Below are positions 1 through 5,611 of a stretch of DNA of 6,127 nucleotides, piece after piece. Position 1 is the stretch's first letter; every line of letters starts with the position of its first letter. A model generated the notes under the pieces. That model was given only the letters and a program-made list of their open reading frames with translations, made no database searches and was not told the DNA's origin. The position numbers and the translations under genes were made by a program. The DNA is taken from assembly GCA_900555735.1 (NCBI GenBank), contig USMI01000120.1, positions 1 to 6,127 on the forward strand. Direction: 5' to 3'. The DNA is from an uncultured Eubacteriales bacterium. Lineage in GTDB: Bacteria > Bacillota > Clostridia > Oscillospirales > Oscillospiraceae.

Positions 1-946
1 CCTGCTTGTGGGTGGAGAAGGCCATGCGGTACAGGGCGCTCATCTCCTCGCCCTGAGAGCCGGTGGTGACGATGACCTGCTGGTTCAGGGGCAGGCCCTT
101 GATCTTGTGGATGTCCATTAAGGTGTTCTTGGGCACCTTCATATAGCCCAGCTCCGTGGAGACCTTCATGATATTCTCCATGCTGCGGCCGGTGACGGCC
201 ACCTTGCGGCCGCAGGCGGCGGCAGCGTCCAGCACCTGCTGGATGCGGTGGACGTTGCTGGCGAAGGTGGTGACGATGATGCGCTTGTCGCAGCCGTTGA
301 ACTGGCGGGCAAAGGTCTTGCCCACCGCCTTTTCGCTCATGGTATAGCCGGGGCGCTCCACGTTGGTGGAGTCCGCCAGCAGCGCCAGCACGCCTTCCCG
401 GCCCAGCTGGCCGAAGCGGGCCAGATCGATGACCTCGCCGTCGATGGGCGTGGAGTCGATCTTGAAGTCGCCGGTATGCACCACCGTGCCCATGCGGGTA
501 TGGATGGCGAAGGCCACCGAGTCGGCGATGGAGTGGTTCACATGGATGAACTCCACCTGGAACTTGCCTGCCCGGATGGTCTGACCCGCCTCCACCGTGA
601 TGAGCTTGGTGGATTGCAGCAGGCCGTGCTCCTGTAATTTCAATTTGATCAGCCCTGCCGTCAGGCGGGTGCAGTAGATGGGCATGTTGATCTGCTTGAG
701 CACATAGGGGATGGCGCCGATGTGATCCTCATGCCCGTGGGTGATGAACAGGCCGCGGAGGCGGTTGTGGTTCTTCACCAGATAGGTCACGTCGGGGATC
801 ACGCAGTCGATGCCGTACATGTCATCGCCGGGGAACGCCATGCCGCAGTCCACCACGATGATCTCGCCGCCGTATTCATAGGCGGTCATGTTCTTGCCGA
901 TCTCGTTAAGACCGCCAAGGGGAATGATCTTCAATTTTTCAGCCAT
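1..946 (-). CDS. rnj: Ribonuclease J, N-terminal part (runs off the left edge)
   Basis: This encodes ribonuclease J, the metallo-beta-lactamase/beta-CASP nuclease with 5'-to-3' exonuclease and endonuclease activity in mRNA decay and rRNA/tRNA maturation in the cytoplasm. The minus strand translates without a stop for 315 codons from ATG at 946, beginning MAEKLKIIPLGGLNEIGKN. The zinc-binding signature HGHEDH is at residues 70-75, with H138 in the NHS motif and D160 in HTGDFK. These align at a constant offset of four with the metal ligands of B. subtilis RNase J1. The start of the beta-CASP domain follows: DSTNVERPG near 192-200, TTFASNVHR near 226-234 and GRSM near 253. Family members are about 550 residues, so roughly the last 40% is missing, including later metal ligands and the C-terminal domain. 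The start is supported by AGGAG at 952-956, five bases upstream. Whether it corresponds to J1 or J2 cannot be decided here. It is transcribed divergently from gdpP. Confidence 0.96.
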   Translation of the reverse strand, partial: MAEKLKIIPLGGLNEIGKNMTAYEYGGEIIVVDCGMAFPGDDMYGIDCVIPDVTYLVKNHNRLRGLFITHGHEDHIGAIPYVLKQINMPIYCTRLTAGLIKLKLQEHGLLQSTKLITVEAGQTIRAGKFQVEFIHVNHSIADSVAFAIHTRMGTVVHTGDFKIDSTPIDGEVIDLARFGQLGREGVLALLADSTNVERPGYTMSEKAVGKTFARQFNGCDKRIIVTTFASNVHRIQQVLDAAAACGRKVAVTGRSMENIMKVSTELGYMKVPKNTLMDIHKIKGLPLNQQVIVTTGSQGEEMSALYRMAFSTHKQ

Positions 947-1003
947 AATAACTCCTTTACTGTATCGAAAAATGGATAGATACACGGCGTTACCGGGGCT
1001 GGG

Positions 1004-1039
1004 CGCACGGAAAATCGCACGGAAAAGCATCGCTTTCCG
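1004..1039. repeat. Tandem 11-bp repeat followed by a bulged hairpin
   Basis: CGCACGGAAAA occurs twice, at 1004-1014 and 1016-1026, separated by one T. The second copy runs into an inverted repeat: CGGAAA at 1020-1025 plus GC at 1027-1028 pairs with GCTTTCCG at 1032-1039 if A1026 bulges, around an ATC loop. It lies 58-93 nt upstream of the rnj start codon, inside the transcribed leader. Function is unknown; it could be a leader structure or a chance low-level duplication. Confidence 0.45.
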
Positions 1040-1178
1040 CAAAAATGTGCAGCAAAACAAAGGCGGCCCGACGTCCTACCGGCCCTGCATCGCCGGAGGA
1101 GCATCGGAGCGTTCGCCCCGGATGACCGTGTGTTGAATTGTGCTATATGGGACCGCGTCCGGGCGGCCCTTATATCAC

Positions 1179-1201
1179 CGCAAAGCCGCATCCGCTTTGC
1201 G
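1179..1201. repeat. Perfect 8-bp inverted repeat in the rnj leader
   Basis: CGCAAAGC at 1179-1186 is the exact reverse complement of GCTTTGCG at 1194-1201, with a 7-base spacer. It lies roughly 36 nt downstream of the inferred rnj transcription start, so the rnj messenger would carry a stable hairpin near its 5' end. No T-run follows on either strand, which argues against a terminator. A 5' hairpin can protect an RNA from 5' exonucleases, but that role here is speculation. Confidence 0.6.
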
Positions 1202-1243
1202 AAACAACCAAAAAAGTCGCAGAAAATTCTACGAAGTGTATAA

Positions 1244-1272
1244 ATTATAGCATACATTTTGCCGTTTGTATA
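1244..1272 (-). promoter_or_regulatory. Probable SigA-type promoter of rnj with extended -10
   Basis: On the minus strand a perfect TATAAT lies at 1249-1244, preceded by TGC, which gives an extended -10 motif (TGnTATAAT). A -35-like TATACA (four of six to TTGACA) lies at 1272-1267, with a 17-base spacer. Transcription would start near 1237, leaving a leader of about 290 nt before the rnj ATG at 946. The boxes are seen directly; use as a promoter is inferred. No equally good promoter was seen closer to rnj. Confidence 0.72.
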
Positions 1273-1347
1273 CCCCCAACTTTTCGCCGCGTTTTGTCAG
1301 GCTTCGCGCCCCGGCGGAAATCGGGCCGCAAATCCGCATTTTTGCTG

Positions 1348-1376
1348 TTGTGATACGGTAAAAGGTATGATATAAT
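1348..1376 (+). promoter_or_regulatory. Probable SigA-type promoter of the gdpP operon
   Basis: A perfect TATAAT at 1371-1376 is preceded by TTGTGA at 1348-1353 (four of six to TTGACA), with the ideal 17-base spacer. The surrounding DNA is A+T-rich compared with the genes. Transcription would begin near 1382-1384, leaving a leader of about 60 nt before the gdpP TTG start. No comparable promoter was seen upstream of rplI, dnaB or tilS, so this is the likely driver of the rightward unit. Confidence 0.75.
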
Positions 1377-1441
1377 AAGCAATGATTGTAAATTGGAGTG
1401 ATATTCCCATCGGAAATCCCGTTTTGAAATGAGGTGTCACC

Positions 1442-3427
1442 TTGAGTAAAAAGCTGATCCGCGGCTTCCGCACCAATATCATGCTGTACGGCCTGTGTCT
1501 GGCCGCCTTTGTGATCGCCGCCATCCCCTTCTCGCCGCTGCTGGCCGTTGTCGAGTTGCTGGTGTCCACGCTGGTGATCTATGTGGGGATCCGGCGCAAC
1601 CGGATGGCACAGCACAGCGTGCGGCAGTATCTGGACCGGGTCAGCGGCGGTATCGATACCGCACGCTCCAGCAATATGCTGTACGCGCCGCTGCCCATGC
1701 TGGTGTTCGACCTGAACACCGGCGAGGTCCTGTGGGGCAACGACCGGTTTCTGGCGCTGACCGACCTGAAGGAGAAGATGTTCGAGGCGCTGGTGAACGA
1801 CGTGATCCCCGGCTTTGACGGCCACTGGATGCTGGAGGGCAAGCGGGAGGCGCCGGAGTACGTGGTGTGGAACCACCGCACCTACCGGGTATACGGTGCG
1901 CTGAGCCACCCTGACCAGCTGAAGGGCGACCACAGCATGCTGGCCACCACCTACTGGCTGGACATCACCGAAAGTGAGCAGATGCGCCAGACGCTGGACA
2001 TGACCCGTCCCGCCGTGGCCATTCTGATGATCGACAACTATGAGGACCTGATGAAGGCCTGTCCGGAGAGCAAGCGCTCGGCGCTGCTGGCGGATATCGA
2101 GGGCAAGCTCAACGACTGGTGCGCCGGAAGCGGCGCGCTGCTGCTGGGCTATGACCGCGACCGGTATCTGTTCGTGATGGAGGAAAAGGACTTCACCACC
2201 TATGCCGAGAAGAAGTTCGACGTGCTGGACGCGGTGCGCACCGTGGAGAGCGGCGGCGTCACCGCTACGCTGTCCATCGGCGTGGGCCGGGACGGCGACA
2301 GCTTTGAAAGCCTGTTCAAAAACGCCGATCTGGCGCTGGAGATGGCGCTGAGCCGGGGCGGCGACCAAGCGGTGGTGAAGGATCGCAACAACTTCGAGTT
2401 CTACGGCGGCCGCTCCAAGACCACCGAAAAGCGCACAAAGGTGAAATCCCGCGTTATGGCCAACGCCCTGCGGGAGCTGATCGACGACGCCCGCAACGTA
2501 TACGTTATGGGCCACAAGTACGCCGACATGGACTCTCTGGGCGCGGCGGCGGGCATCTGCTGCATCAGCCGCAAGCTGGGCAAAAAGGCCCAGATCGTCA
2601 TTGATACCGAAAACAACGCCGCTCATCCCGTGCTGCGGGCTTTGCAGCAGATACCGGAGTACGCGGGCGTGTTCGTCAACGGCGACGCGGCGTTTCTCCA
2701 CGCCCAGCCGGATACCCTGCTGGTGGTGGTGGACACCAACCGCCCCGACAGCGTGGAATCCGAGCCGCTGCTGGAGAGCTGCACCCGCGTGGCGGTCATC
2801 GACCATCACCGCCGGGGCAGCAGCTACATCGACAAGATGACCCTGAACTACCACGAGCCCTACGCCAGCTCCGCCAGCGAGCTGATCACGGAGCTGATGC
2901 AGTATCTGATCGAGCCGGCCGACATCCTGAAAAGCGAGGCGGAGGCCCTGCTGGCAGGCATCGTGCTGGACACCAAGAACTTTACCAACCGCACCGGCGG
3001 CCGCACCTTCGAGGCGGCGGCCTACCTGCGCCGCTGCGGCGCCGACACGCAGGATGTGCAGCGGATGTTCCAGAGCGATCTGGACGCCATGGTGACCCGC
3101 TACGCCATCATGCGGCAGGCGGAGATCTACCACGGCGATATTGCCATCGTGGCGGTGGATGAGGCCTATGACCGGGTCACCGCTGCCAAGGCCGCCGACG
3201 AGCTGCTGACCATCCGGGGCATCCGGGCCTCCTTCGTCATGTACCGCAAGGATGACGGGGTGTACATGTCCGCCCGCTCGCTGGGCGAGGTGAACGTACA
3301 GGTGATCCTTGAGGCGCTGGGCGGCGGCGGCAACTCCACCACCGCGGGCGGTCAGGCCAAGGGCATCACCGTGGCTGAGGCCAAGGAGAAGCTGCTGGCG
3401 GCCATTGATAAGTATTTCGAGGATTGA
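1442..3427 (+). CDS. gdpP: Cyclic-di-AMP phosphodiesterase GdpP (YybT family)
   Basis: This membrane phosphodiesterase family hydrolyses c-di-AMP to 5'-pApA and so influences cell-wall stress, potassium and osmolyte control. The 661-residue product matches the 659-residue B. subtilis protein throughout. Two hydrophobic segments lie near residues 13-30 and 32-50, then a PAS region near 80-178. A degenerate GGDEF domain spans about 190-315; GYDRDRYLF (236-244) stands where GGDEF would be, while TLSIGVG (277-283) and RGGDQ (305-309) are kept. The DHH domain carries H358, D362, D364 (GHKYADMDS), D431 (VVDTNRP), the DHH motif at 454-456 and D510 (VLDTKNF). The DHHA1 end has SARSLGEVNVQ, then GGGGN at 627-631, where B. 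subtilis GdpP has GGGH. The start is TTG at 1442 with GAGGTG at 1431-1436; an in-frame TGA at 1430-1432 excludes an earlier start. It is first in the unit before rplI. Confidence 0.94.
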   Translation: MSKKLIRGFRTNIMLYGLCLAAFVIAAIPFSPLLAVVELLVSTLVIYVGIRRNRMAQHSVRQYLDRVSGGIDTARSSNMLYAPLPMLVFDLNTGEVLWGNDRFLALTDLKEKMFEALVNDVIPGFDGHWMLEGKREAPEYVVWNHRTYRVYGALSHPDQLKGDHSMLATTYWLDITESEQMRQTLDMTRPAVAILMIDNYEDLMKACPESKRSALLADIEGKLNDWCAGSGALLLGYDRDRYLFVMEEKDFTTYAEKKFDVLDAVRTVESGGVTATLSIGVGRDGDSFESLFKNADLALEMALSRGGDQAVVKDRNNFEFYGGRSKTTEKRTKVKSRVMANALRELIDDARNVYVMGHKYADMDSLGAAAGICCISRKLGKKAQIVIDTENNAAHPVLRALQQIPEYAGVFVNGDAAFLHAQPDTLLVVVDTNRPDSVESEPLLESCTRVAVIDHHRRGSSYIDKMTLNYHEPYASSASELITELMQYLIEPADILKSEAEALLAGIVLDTKNFTNRTGGRTFEAAAYLRRCGADTQDVQRMFQSDLDAMVTRYAIMRQAEIYHGDIAIVAVDEAYDRVTAAKAADELLTIRGIRASFVMYRKDDGVYMSARSLGEVNVQVILEALGGGGNSTTAGGQAKGITVAEAKEKLLAAIDKYFED

Positions 3428-3433
3428 CGATCC

Positions 3434-3479
3434 GTGATTTCGTAGGGGGCGACCCTTGCGGCCGCCCCCTACGAATCAT
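3434..3479. repeat. Long inverted repeat between gdpP and rplI
   Basis: CGTAGGGGGCG at 3441-3451 is the exact reverse complement of CGCCCCCTACG at 3463-3473 (11 bp, 11-base loop). With T3440 bulged, GTGATT at 3434-3439 pairs with AATCAT at 3474-3479, adding five Watson-Crick pairs and one G-U. It starts 6 bases after the gdpP stop. No T-run follows, so it is not a classical intrinsic terminator. The GTAGGGG-GC arms with a CCCTTGCGG-like loop look like the dispersed intergenic palindromes common in G+C-rich clostridia; that is from memory, not checked. It may stabilise the 3' end of gdpP message or lower read-through into rplI. Confidence 0.7.
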
Positions 3480-3533
3480 CTATCCCCATTCCACAACAAC
3501 AAACAAACCAATCTGACATAGGAGGATATACCA

Positions 3534-3983
3534 ATGAAAGTGATTTTAACGCAGGATGTGCGCGGCAAGGGCAAGAAGGGCCAGATGATCGAGGCCGCCG
3601 AGGGCTACGCCCGCAATTACCTGATCCCCCGCGGTGTGGCGGTTCCCGCCACGGCCGACGCGGTGAACACCATGAAGCTGCGGGATAAGGCCAAGGCCAA
3701 GGCCGACGCCGAGGCCAAGGCGGCTGCCGAGGCCATCGCCGAGAAGCTGCAGGGCTGTCAGGTGAAGATCGCCGCCAAGGGCGGCAACGAGGGCAAGCTG
3801 TTTGGCGCTGTCACCAGCGCCGCCATCGCCGACGCCCTGAAGGCCCAGTATGATATGGACGTGGACAGCAAGAAGCTGGTCATCGACGAGCCCATCAAGT
3901 CCTTCGGCAGTTATCAGGTAAAGGCCAAGCTGGGCTATGAGATCAGCGGCATCGTGAATGTGCTGGTGGTGGAAGAGAAGTAA
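3534..3983 (+). CDS. rplI: 50S ribosomal protein bL9
   Basis: bL9 is a two-domain protein of the large ribosomal subunit that binds 23S rRNA near the L1 stalk and helps maintain reading-frame fidelity. The 149-residue length is typical. The N-terminal rRNA-binding domain begins MKVILTQDV and carries the bL9 signature between G13 and A36 (GKKGQ, then EGYARNYLIPRGVA). A long Lys/Ala-rich helix (about 45-72) links to the C-terminal domain, which has GKLFGAVT at 87-94 and IKSFGSYQVKAKL at 121-133. The ATG at 3534 has a full AGGAGG at 3520-3525, eight bases upstream, the best ribosome binding site in the window. It sits 106 nt after gdpP and 278 nt before dnaB, matching the B. subtilis order, and probably shares the gdpP transcript. 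Its own strong ribosome binding site would allow higher translation than its neighbours. Confidence 0.98.
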   Translation: MKVILTQDVRGKGKKGQMIEAAEGYARNYLIPRGVAVPATADAVNTMKLRDKAKAKADAEAKAAAEAIAEKLQGCQVKIAAKGGNEGKLFGAVTSAAIADALKAQYDMDVDSKKLVIDEPIKSFGSYQVKAKLGYEISGIVNVLVVEEK

Positions 3984-4014
3984 GCCCACCGCGCAGCCGA
4001 TAGTAAATGCGTAG

Positions 4015-4036
4015 GGCGGGGAGACCACACCCCGCC
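4015..4036. repeat. Inverted repeat downstream of rplI, GGCGGGG/CCCCGCC
   Basis: GGCGGGG at 4015-4021 pairs perfectly with CCCCGCC at 4030-4036 around an 8-base loop. The flanking CGTAGGG at 4010-4016 and GCAGGG at 4037-4042 recall the GTAGGGG arm of the inverted repeat after gdpP, so the two may be variants of one dispersed element. It lies about 30 nt after the rplI stop and has no T-run. Confidence 0.55.
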
Positions 4037-4056
4037 GCAGGGAAGGCCTCGCAGAG

Positions 4057-4078
4057 TTCGCGGCGCGGACGCCGCGAA
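4057..4078. repeat. Perfect 9-bp GC-rich inverted repeat
   Basis: TTCGCGGCG at 4057-4065 is the exact reverse complement of CGCCGCGAA at 4070-4078, with a 4-base loop CGGA. A run of six A begins at 4077, on the wrong strand for a rightward terminator. Leftward, the hairpin is followed by AGGC-rich sequence, not a T-run, so it is not a leftward terminator either. Confidence 0.6.
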
Positions 4079-4089
4079 AAAATCAAATC

Positions 4090-4120
4090 ATTTTTGCCGC
4101 GACATGCGCGTGGCAAAAAT
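4090..4120. repeat. 12-bp inverted repeat ATTTTTGCC/GGCAAAAAT
   Basis: ATTTTTGCCGCG at 4090-4101 pairs with CGTGGCAAAAAT at 4109-4120 around a 7-base loop; the one non-Watson-Crick pair is a G-U on the plus-strand RNA. The left arm can alternatively pair with AAAAAT at 4078-4083. Both arms resemble the arms of the terminator-like hairpin at 4211-4238, which makes mutually exclusive pairings possible between the two. Confidence 0.6.
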
Positions 4121-4136
4121 ACTTCTCGGCCGCCAG

Positions 4137-4153
4137 TGTGTCCGAAGGACGCG
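4137..4153. repeat. Small hairpin with GAA loop
   Basis: GTCC at 4140-4143 and GGAC at 4147-4150 pair around a GAA loop. The stem extends outward by one G-C pair and two G-U pairs on the plus-strand RNA. The GAA loop is shared with the hairpin at 4211-4238. Alone this would be marginal; it is listed as part of the series in this gap. Confidence 0.35.
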
Positions 4154-4210
4154 CGTACCCCAAGGGCACTTGTTCCGCTTCGCTCCACTGCGCAGCGGCC
4201 GCAACCCCTT

Positions 4211-4244
4211 TGGCAGCAAAATCGAAGATTTTGCGCCAGTTTTT
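4211..4244 (+). terminator. Terminator-like hairpin just upstream of dnaB
   Basis: GCAAAATC at 4216-4223 pairs perfectly with GATTTTGC at 4227-4234 around a GAA loop. TGGC at 4211-4214 continues the stem with GCCA at 4235-4238, leaving A4215 bulged, so the stem is 12 bp. One G and then TTTTT (4240-4244) follow, the form of a Rho-independent terminator reading rightward. Only 17 nt separate the T-run from the dnaB ATG, with no room for a new promoter. It would therefore have to act as a partial terminator or attenuator, or simply be a stable hairpin. Alternatively CCTTTG at 4207-4212 can pair with CAAAGG at 4245-4250, bringing the stem up to the dnaB ribosome-binding region. Confidence 0.45.
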
Positions 4245-4261
4245 CAAAGGCAGGTGTAACA

Positions 4262-5608
4262 ATGGACGAATTATTGATGCGGGGCATGCCCCATTCCGCC
4301 GAGGCGGAGCAGGCCGTGCTGGGCTCCATGCTGATCGACGGCGAGTGCGTCAAGGACGTGATGGATCAATTGCAGGCGGATGATTTCTACCTGCGGCAGA
4401 ACCGGGAGATCTTCGAGACCATCGCCCACATGTTCGTCTACTCCCAGCCGGTGGACGGCCTGACCGTCGCCAGCGAGATGGAGAAAAACGGCCTGTATAC
4501 CGAGGCCACACGTCCCTATCTGATGCAGCTGATGGAGGTCACGCCTACCGCCGCCAACGTCAACGAATATGTGAAGATCGTGCGGGACAAGGCGCTGATG
4601 CGGCAGGTGGCCACCGCCGCCGCCAACATCACCGCCATGGTGCAGGAGGGCGGCGCTGCCGCCGGAGACATGCTGGAATCGGCGGAGCAGAAGGTGTACG
4701 CCATCCGCCGGGGCCGCAGCGCCCAGAGCATGGTGCCCGTCAGTCAGGTGCTGTCGGACGTGATGAACCGGCTGGAGGAGCTGTCCAACAGCGAGTCCAA
4801 TCTGCCGGGCCTCTCCACCGGGCTTTCCGCCGTGGACAGCAAGATCAACGGCCTGAACAAATCCGACCTTCTGCTGCTGGCGGCACGTCCCGGCATGGGC
4901 AAGACCAGTATGGCGCTGAACGTGGCGCTGTCGGCGGCCAAGACCTCCGGCAAGACCGTGGCCATCTTCTCGCTGGAAATGTCCCGCGAGCAGCTGGTGA
5001 CCCGCCTGATCGCCGCCGAGGGACTGGTGGAGAACACCCGCCTGACCACCGGCAACCTGCGGGAGAGCGACTGGCAGCGGATCGCCGAGGCGGCCTCCGA
5101 GCTCAGCCGCATGGATATCCGCATCGACGACAATCCCCTGCTGACGGCGGCGGATATGAACGCCAAGTGCCGCCGTCTGGACAATCTGGGACTGGTGGTC
5201 ATCGACTATCTGCAATTGATGACCAGCGCCGGCGGCAAGGGCTATTCCGGCGAGAACCGCCAGCAGGCGGTGTCCGACATCAGCCGTATGCTGAAGATCA
5301 TGGCCAAGGAGTTACAAGTTCCGGTGCTGTGCCTTTCCCAGCTGAGCCGCGCCAACGAAAAGCGCGACAACAAGCGGCCCATGCTGTCGGACCTGCGTGA
5401 ATCCGGCGCCATCGAGCAGGACGCCGACATCGTCATGTTTTTGTATCGTGACGACTATTATAATGAGGACACGGAAAAGCGCAACATCGCCGAGTGCATC
5501 GTGGCCAAGAACCGCCACGGCGAGACCGGCAAGGTGGAGCTGCGGTGGATGCCGGAGTATACCGCCTTCGGCACGCTGGAAAACCGCTACGGTGACAACG
5601 AGGAGTGA
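4262..5608 (+). CDS. dnaB: Replicative DNA helicase DnaB (DnaC in B. subtilis naming)
   Basis: This is the hexameric ATP-driven helicase that unwinds parental DNA at the replication fork and recruits primase. The 448 residues compare with about 454 in B. subtilis. The N-terminal domain begins with the family sequence HSAEAEQAVLGSMLID at 11-26. The RecA-like C-terminal domain starts near 183 (LPGLSTGLSAVD). It shows Walker A ARPGMGKTS at 208-216 with K214 and T215, the catalytic glutamate E239 in FSLEMS, Walker B LVVIDYLQLM at 311-320 with D315, the sensor-like CLSQLSR at 357-363, DLRESGAIEQDADIV at 377-391, and the probable arginine finger region AKNRHG at 415-420. I chose ATG 4262 because homologs start just before the AEAEQAVLG block; AGGTG at 4252-4256 is a modest ribosome binding site. 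A longer open frame exists upstream but looks non-coding. tilS follows after 3 bases. Confidence 0.97.
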   Translation: MDELLMRGMPHSAEAEQAVLGSMLIDGECVKDVMDQLQADDFYLRQNREIFETIAHMFVYSQPVDGLTVASEMEKNGLYTEATRPYLMQLMEVTPTAANVNEYVKIVRDKALMRQVATAAANITAMVQEGGAAAGDMLESAEQKVYAIRRGRSAQSMVPVSQVLSDVMNRLEELSNSESNLPGLSTGLSAVDSKINGLNKSDLLLLAARPGMGKTSMALNVALSAAKTSGKTVAIFSLEMSREQLVTRLIAAEGLVENTRLTTGNLRESDWQRIAEAASELSRMDIRIDDNPLLTAADMNAKCRRLDNLGLVVIDYLQLMTSAGGKGYSGENRQQAVSDISRMLKIMAKELQVPVLCLSQLSRANEKRDNKRPMLSDLRESGAIEQDADIVMFLYRDDYYNEDTEKRNIAECIVAKNRHGETGKVELRWMPEYTAFGTLENRYGDNEE

Positions 5609-5611
5609 GAC

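Larger units (their letters stand above)
947..1441. other. Divergent intergenic region between rnj and gdpP
   Basis: This 495-nt stretch holds no gene I can support. Reading frames crossing it are short, lack a Shine-Dalgarno sequence and resemble no family I know; one on the minus strand even starts inside the likely rnj -10 box. It contains the leftward rnj promoter, the rightward gdpP promoter, and about 290 nt between the rnj promoter and its start codon. That leader has several inverted repeats: 1179-1201, 1150-1160, 1020-1039 and 961-984. No T-run follows any of these hairpins on the minus strand, so I see no intrinsic terminator or obvious attenuator. I recognise no known riboswitch class. 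Confidence 0.75.
3984..4261. other. Hairpin-rich gap between rplI and dnaB
   Basis: This 278-nt stretch has no gene I can support. The dnaB frame stays open upstream to 4007, but the 85 extra codons resemble no helicase N-terminus and cross a run of perfect inverted repeats, so I treat them as non-coding. Hairpins occur in series: 4015-4036, 4057-4078, 4090-4120, 4137-4153, a weaker one at 4175-4198, and 4211-4238, the last followed by TTTTT. No convincing promoter was found. If the gene unit is continuous, the whole stretch is transcribed as an internal structured spacer. Confidence 0.65.

Noticed and set aside
1148..1157. TGGGACCGCG on the plus strand, an exact match to the T-box consensus TGGNACCGCG.
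   Set aside because: A T-box leader also needs the preceding AGGG, a pairing CCCT after an intervening helix, a Stem I with specifier loop, and a terminator with a T-run before an amino-acid gene. None of these is visible, and it lies upstream of the gdpP promoter. A ten-base motif with one free position can occur by chance.
931..1257. A 108-codon minus-strand frame upstream of rnj.
   Set aside because: It starts within the likely rnj -10 promoter element, has no ribosome binding site, overlaps the rnj start in another frame and has an Arg/Cys-rich composition typical of non-coding DNA.
1229..3133. A 634-codon open frame on the minus strand, antisense to gdpP.
   Set aside because: Its translation is rich in His, Gln, Val and Leu with no recognisable domain, as expected from reading a G+C-rich gene backwards. 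The plus-strand frame is a full-length match to GdpP with all catalytic motifs.
3441..3473. The gdpP-rplI inverted repeat as a Rho-independent terminator.
   Set aside because: The stem is strong but is followed by AATCATCTAT, not a T-run, on the plus strand, and the left flank gives no T-run for the minus strand. It is listed as a repeat instead.
4007..4261. An in-frame 85-codon N-terminal extension of dnaB.
   Set aside because: Homologs begin just before the AEAEQAVLG block, the extension is Arg/Pro/Ser-rich with no family similarity, and the DNA consists of serial inverted repeats. ATG 4262 gives the normal helicase length.
4271..5215. A 314-codon minus-strand frame antisense to dnaB.
   Set aside because: It is a codon-bias shadow rich in His, Gln, Gly and Leu with no domain, while the plus strand carries complete DnaB motifs across the same interval.
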